A stretch of DNA of 64,000 bases, from contig CP136063.1 in NCBI GenBank assembly GCA_032622095.1, forward strand, positions 87,581,980 to 87,645,979, in the 5' to 3' direction. Position 1 is the first letter of the stretch; every line of letters starts with the position of its first letter. A model generated the notes under the pieces. That model had not been told where the DNA came from and ran no database searches. It was given only the letters and a program-made list of their open reading frames with translations. The stretch is from Siphonodentalium dalli (lineage: Eukaryota > Mollusca > Scaphopoda > Gadilida > Siphonodentaliidae). Made by a program: the position numbers and the translations under genes. This document shows positions 39,901 to 45,900 of the stretch, one piece after another.

Positions 39901-42900
39901 TGCGCTATATTTAATCTACTGATCACGTGAGTCATGGGGTGGGATAGCTCATTATTTCCCAGTGTTTTATTGAGTGGGAATGAATGATCATGTTCATAAA
40001 TGTGATTAAATGTATGATTTATGTATGTAGATGTAGATGTAGATGTATACTGTAATAGCATAAAGTGTGTTGATTTGATAACATAACTACCGGTTTCTGA
40101 GTGTCGATCTTGTAATGGAAATGTAATTTATATCATATAATTTGGTAGAAATACAAATGTAAATTTACATTGGAACTGAAAGTGAAAATGAGATATTGGG
40201 ATCCCATGAAGTAGCTCTGCGTGATTACGCAATGTTACAGAAAAGAGGTCCCGAGTAAATCACTGTTTAATTGTTTTATGATCACAATGACATTTGTTTG
40301 TGAATAAAACAACGTAAATGTGTTAAATATTGAAGTATATTTACGGATGCGTACATGTATAGCTCCAAAATCGTTAAGTACAATATAGAGCACATGGTTG
40401 CCTTCTCTCGGGATTTTTAACCTAAGCTACTTGACCAAATTGAAACTAGAGGTGTGACTGTCCCAATGGGACTACAGATACCCCCCTGTTTTTAAAATAC
40501 TAAGATGTTTCACATGTCAGTAGACATTTAGTTAAAATAATAAAAATAACAGTTCCCATTGCAGGTGTACAACCATAACCCTAATCTTAAACCTATTGAC
40601 CGAAAAATGTAGGAATAAAAGCTTGGACAAAATTATGCATGTTGCGAAAAAATTTCTAAGTTGAAAAAGGGGAATAACTCCACACAAAAAATGTCGTACA
40701 GACGTCATAATCGCAGGTGCACAAGTTCCCATGGTACTAAATATCAGTGCCACGTTTTTAAAAAATTGACCTAAATATGTAGGAATAAAAGCTCGGACAA
40801 AAGTATACATGTGGCGAAAATTTTCTAAGTCGAAAAAGGGGGGATAACTCCACCAAAAAAGTCCGACAGACGTCATAATCGCAGGTGCACAGGTTCCCAT
40901 GGTGGTTGATGTATGTGTCAAGTTTCACGGAAATTGATCATAAAACGACTGAGAAAAACTCCGGACAAATTTGTGTCCACGGACGGACGGAACGACGACG
41001 GACGGACAAGCCGACTCCAGTATACCCCCCTTAACTTCGTTTCAGGGGGTATAATTACAGGAGGAGGACCTCAACCAAATGAGGACGACCTTACTAAAAA
41101 ATAAAATGAAACTATGTCCCGTTTCTTAATAATCTAATGCATTTTATAAGCCAACAAGATAGATAAAAATATCGCAGTTATATGACAATATATCTGGCCG
41201 TCATATCGCTTGGCGGACAAAACATGCCTGTCAGGCCGTCACAAAGACGTCCCAATGTATGTGCATTGGAATCCAAAGCACCACTCCGTTTTGTTTATGA
41301 CCACTTACACCATGTTATGTTTCATTGGCGGTTATCTCGACTGCGTTTTGTTGCATTGACAGTTACACTGACCACGTTATTGACGGTTACCTCGACCTTG
41401 TTAAAAATTTACGAAAATAAAAACCGCGATTTTTGGAAATTAAAACCGCGGTTAACGATATAATCGCGGTTTTTTAAAACATCAGATACTAGTAACTTAA
41501 ACAGTTTCTCACTGTTCGCTAGAATCACATCATTGTCATTAATTTTGACAAGTTGACGTCAATAATAACATACACAACCTTTCAACCAGTGACAACCTCA
41601 TGCTCGATCGATATTCGGAATGAAAAGTAAATTCACCGGTTAAATTCCGCTATTCGGACAATTTAATTCCGGTGACTTGACAAATTCTGGTATATACCGA
41701 AAATTAATAAAACCATTATCTAGTCTATGCCAAAACTAAAAGTGTTCTATACTATATAGTATCCTTTTCTAACTCGGTATATTCAACTATGTTGAGCAAA
41801 TACATATGTTGTTCCCGATGACACTTGCGTCGCTTGACAAATGGAATACCGGTATGGTTTACCGTCAAGACAAATTTTAGCGAAGTCCACACACACGTAG
41901 TACATAACTTTTGGAATTCGGCCAAGCAAGGACACCATGTATTTTGGGCGGGTTTGAAGCCCTAATTCTATAATATTGGTTTTAACCAATCGCCGTGAGT
42001 GATTCTTCTAGACGAGAAGGGGGCGGTATCTTCGCTCATTTACTATTTTGATTGACGGTGCATGTGCATCATTGTACTGAAGGAAGAGGCATGGCAAAAC
42101 TGACATTCATATTGATCTATCACCCGATCAGTCGTCAATTCATTTGGTGAATTCTCTTGTAATAAAAAGTACGCAGGGAAGTCGGAGGGTATTCGGGGTT
42201 TTCATATCCCCCTAATTTTGTTAGTCGTCCTAAACGTTGTTTACTATGATTATTGAATATTGAAAAAGTCAGGACACAGGGATTTAGTTGGAATTTAAAA
42301 CTTAAATAACTCTATTTAGGCTTGAGTTAAACTATTTGTTTGTATACGCTTATGATGGTCTGGCACCCTCTAATTGCCGACGATATTACGATTATTTTAG
42401 TTTAGACGATATTACTGACGATATTGAAATATTAACCGGGTATTGACGATTAATCGGGAAACCGCCCAGCACTACCTCCGACTCTCTTTCCATAAAACTA
42501 TTCACTAATCGCTGTCTGCTTAGCACGGACTGTAAACTTTTAACATCAAATTGAGCTAAAAAAACTGACGTCACTTCCCTCTCGCTTTGGAATCGTCCAT
42601 TCTCTCATTTGCTTTACTTCAGTTAACATCAGTTGCTGTTATCTGCTTTTACCTCTTAAATATCACTTTTAAAGACATAGTGACATAATGCTTAGTGTGC
42701 TAATCATAATTCATATTTAAAAACTAACTCTATTTTAATCTACGTTAGCCCAATTCAGCTATTTATTATTGTACCTGACCACAGTTACTGGAGCTGAAGA
42801 AGTCACTCTCGCTGAAATGATCACTGTCACCCCCTTCCGTTCAATTGGGTACCCAGCTTTTTAAAAATTTCAGCTTTATGAAATATCACACAGAGCGTGA

Positions 42901-45900
42901 TTTAATTAGTGATTGCCATCAGTTGATTACGAAATGAAACTGTTAAAATTGTGAATGCTTGTTTATATATATGAATTATGATGTCTATTCATCACAATGC
43001 TTGAAAATAGCAGATAAGAATTTTATGGATAGGAAATAGGTATTGCAGATTGACTGCTCATAAAGCTGGGTACCCAAATGTAAATTTTATAAAAGCTGGG
43101 TACCCAACAGAAAGTTTTAAAAAGCTGGGTACCCAACTGAACGAAAGAGGGTGACAATGACCATTTCAGCGTCACTCTCACCAAAAAAAGTGCTGAAGGG
43201 TACATAGGTTTGAAAATGTGCTGAAGGGTACACAGGGTTTGTGATCGGCACTAACACTGTTACTTAAACTATGTTTCTGAAAGTATGATGCCCATTAGCA
43301 GTTTGTTTTCAGTTCATTTTAATGTTCATTGGAACGTAAACAATTATTCTCTAACAGAAATCATGGCAGATACGAAACCTTATCAGAACGAGATTTAAAA
43401 ACCTGTGTACCCTTCAGCACATTTTCAAAACCTGTGTACCCGTCAGCACTTTTTTTGGTGAGAGTGACCCCTTCAGCGTTACTGGACATAGTCCCAAAAA
43501 TAAGGGTTTAATCGGTATACTAATATAAGGAACTCAAGTTATGAAAGAATTACCAAATGGCCGGACAAACATATCCCAAATACAAGCACAAAACATCGTT
43601 CTGATGCCAAATTAACGGAGTTTAACACGTTCACTGTCGAAAACCAATGGGTAATTCCATCCCGTATGCCAACATGGGATTAGATGTTTTGCCGATAGTA
43701 GATGATATTTTACGTATGTATGAGTAATGGTTCGACCAATATCGGGTCATATGAATCTGAAACATGTTATAAGACTACTACGAGAAAACTCGTAGTCGGC
43801 ACATGGGACGGAATTTATTAGTGTTTCATCCCTGGTGCCAGCTACGAGTTATCTCGTAGGTAAATACAATTACGTTGTCAGTGTCTTAGATGACGAAGAG
43901 TGGTATACATGTACAGGTACAAGCATATCGTATGAAAGACATGGTAAATGAATTTATATATGATAATTGGTACAGACTATGTCGAATAAGACGTCAAAAA
44001 ACATAATATGTATTTACCTACGAGATAACTCGTAGCTGGCACCAGCGATGACCACTGGTGAGTTTCATCCCAGGTGCCGACTACGAGTTATCTTGTAGGA
44101 GCTTTATAACACGTTTAATCTTTCATTTGACCCGGATTTGATAGACAAGAAATGTATAAAGCACGATAATTCCTTTATATATACACAATGTGTCTGGGAA
44201 TGGTCTAGTTGCACATGTATATCATGGTTCAGGGACGTACAGAAGAGGTTCTGGTGAATTGGAGTATCCTACCAAGATTTATATCTGGACCCCACCCCTT
44301 GTTCGGGCTGTGGGAATCGTTGTATCTCAAGCCATCGTAATTATACATATAAAATCGATCAATGGGATCGTTGGGCATGTATTGGCGTATACACCAACAT
44401 TGCTTACGGTTTGTGTTATTATTTATGTGGTATGAACATTACTACGAGTTAACTCGTAGTAACTACGAGTTAACTCGTAGTAGCAGTCCACATGGAACCG
44501 TTTACTACGAGTTAACTCGTAGTGGCAGTGAACGTGTTAAAACATTTTTCACCATCATATCGCCATTTCGTTTCTTAGCATCGTGTGAAGGGAACTGGTG
44601 TTCTGAAAAAAAGTGCCAGTGTTCGGAGATACTATTTGTTGCAGAACACCGGTCTTTCCAATTACCCATTGAATAAGTATACGAAAACATTGAAAACATG
44701 GATGGCGACGAGACACTCGTCGCTACTTAATGGTGAAAATATTTTAAAACTCCGTTAATTTCGATTTAATCACTGCTGAGTTTTAACTAAGTACCGGTGT
44801 GTTATTTATAGGAAACAGGCGACATATGCCCAGTATTTTGTGTTTTGTGCTTGTATTTGGGATATGTTTGTCCGGCCATTTGTTAATTCTTTCATAACTT
44901 GAGTTCCTTATATTATTAATATACCTATTTATAATTTAAATTCGATTAAAAACTTATTTTTGGAACTTTATGTCCAGTAACTGTGACCTGACCTAATTAT
45001 AGGGTCCTGCGAATTGGAGATTTTGATCGAATCGAATATCGAATCGAGTCTACGTAATCGAATCGAATATCGAATCGAATCATACCTGTGTAATGCATTC
45101 TCAATTAGGCATTTAATGTCAATGATTAGACGATTTGAGAAACGTTCTATGAACTTCCATGAAATTCCATCATAACTTGTGTGGCGATCAACCATCGTTC
45201 CCGATACTATTAACTTCAATTGAGAATTGTTGAGAGAGAAAAGAAAAAACAGATTAAAACGTCCATGCGGTCGTAACGACGATTAGATATATAACCACTA
45301 AACGGATTATCGGAATTAAAATCACGCGCAATTTGTAGTTTGCATGTACATACACAATTGCAAATCGGCACTCGGAAACACCCGTTTTTATAAACTTGAA
45401 GATGCAACAACAGTCGCAGGGTAGCCTGTTTATGTAGTGCCGGATGCTTAGATGTCTTGTTGTCCCAGACGCTTTCGATTTATATACCACGTTGCATTCA
45501 TCACACGTGTAAGTTTCTGCACTACATGCAGCTTTTTTCATGTTTAAAATAAAAATGAATAACGGACGACAAATTGTCAAGTTTCAAGGAACGCTCCGAA
45601 ACTGAAAGTCAACTTCAAATGAAAACACCGCCACACACACTCTTCGATGCCGGGAGCACGTGTTGTTTACATTCTCGGCGATATTACAGAACGAATGTCG
45701 ACCGCTTGGGAAAGTTACATTTATTTTATTGTTAAATACACTTATTAAGTAACTTCATTTGGTCGTAACATATATCAACATACCATGCATAAAATCATCT
45801 GGCCAATAGCCATTTGCATTCATACTTCGTTCGAACGACGAATCACTAGAAAAGGGGTTAGCGGTGTACTCCATTGGTACCTCGTGTGCGCGGTTTAGAC

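Noticed and set aside
39424-42474. hAT ends taken as a complete 3-kb autonomous element
   Set aside because: No 8-bp duplication and no transposase frame inside; kept only as a low-confidence candidate.
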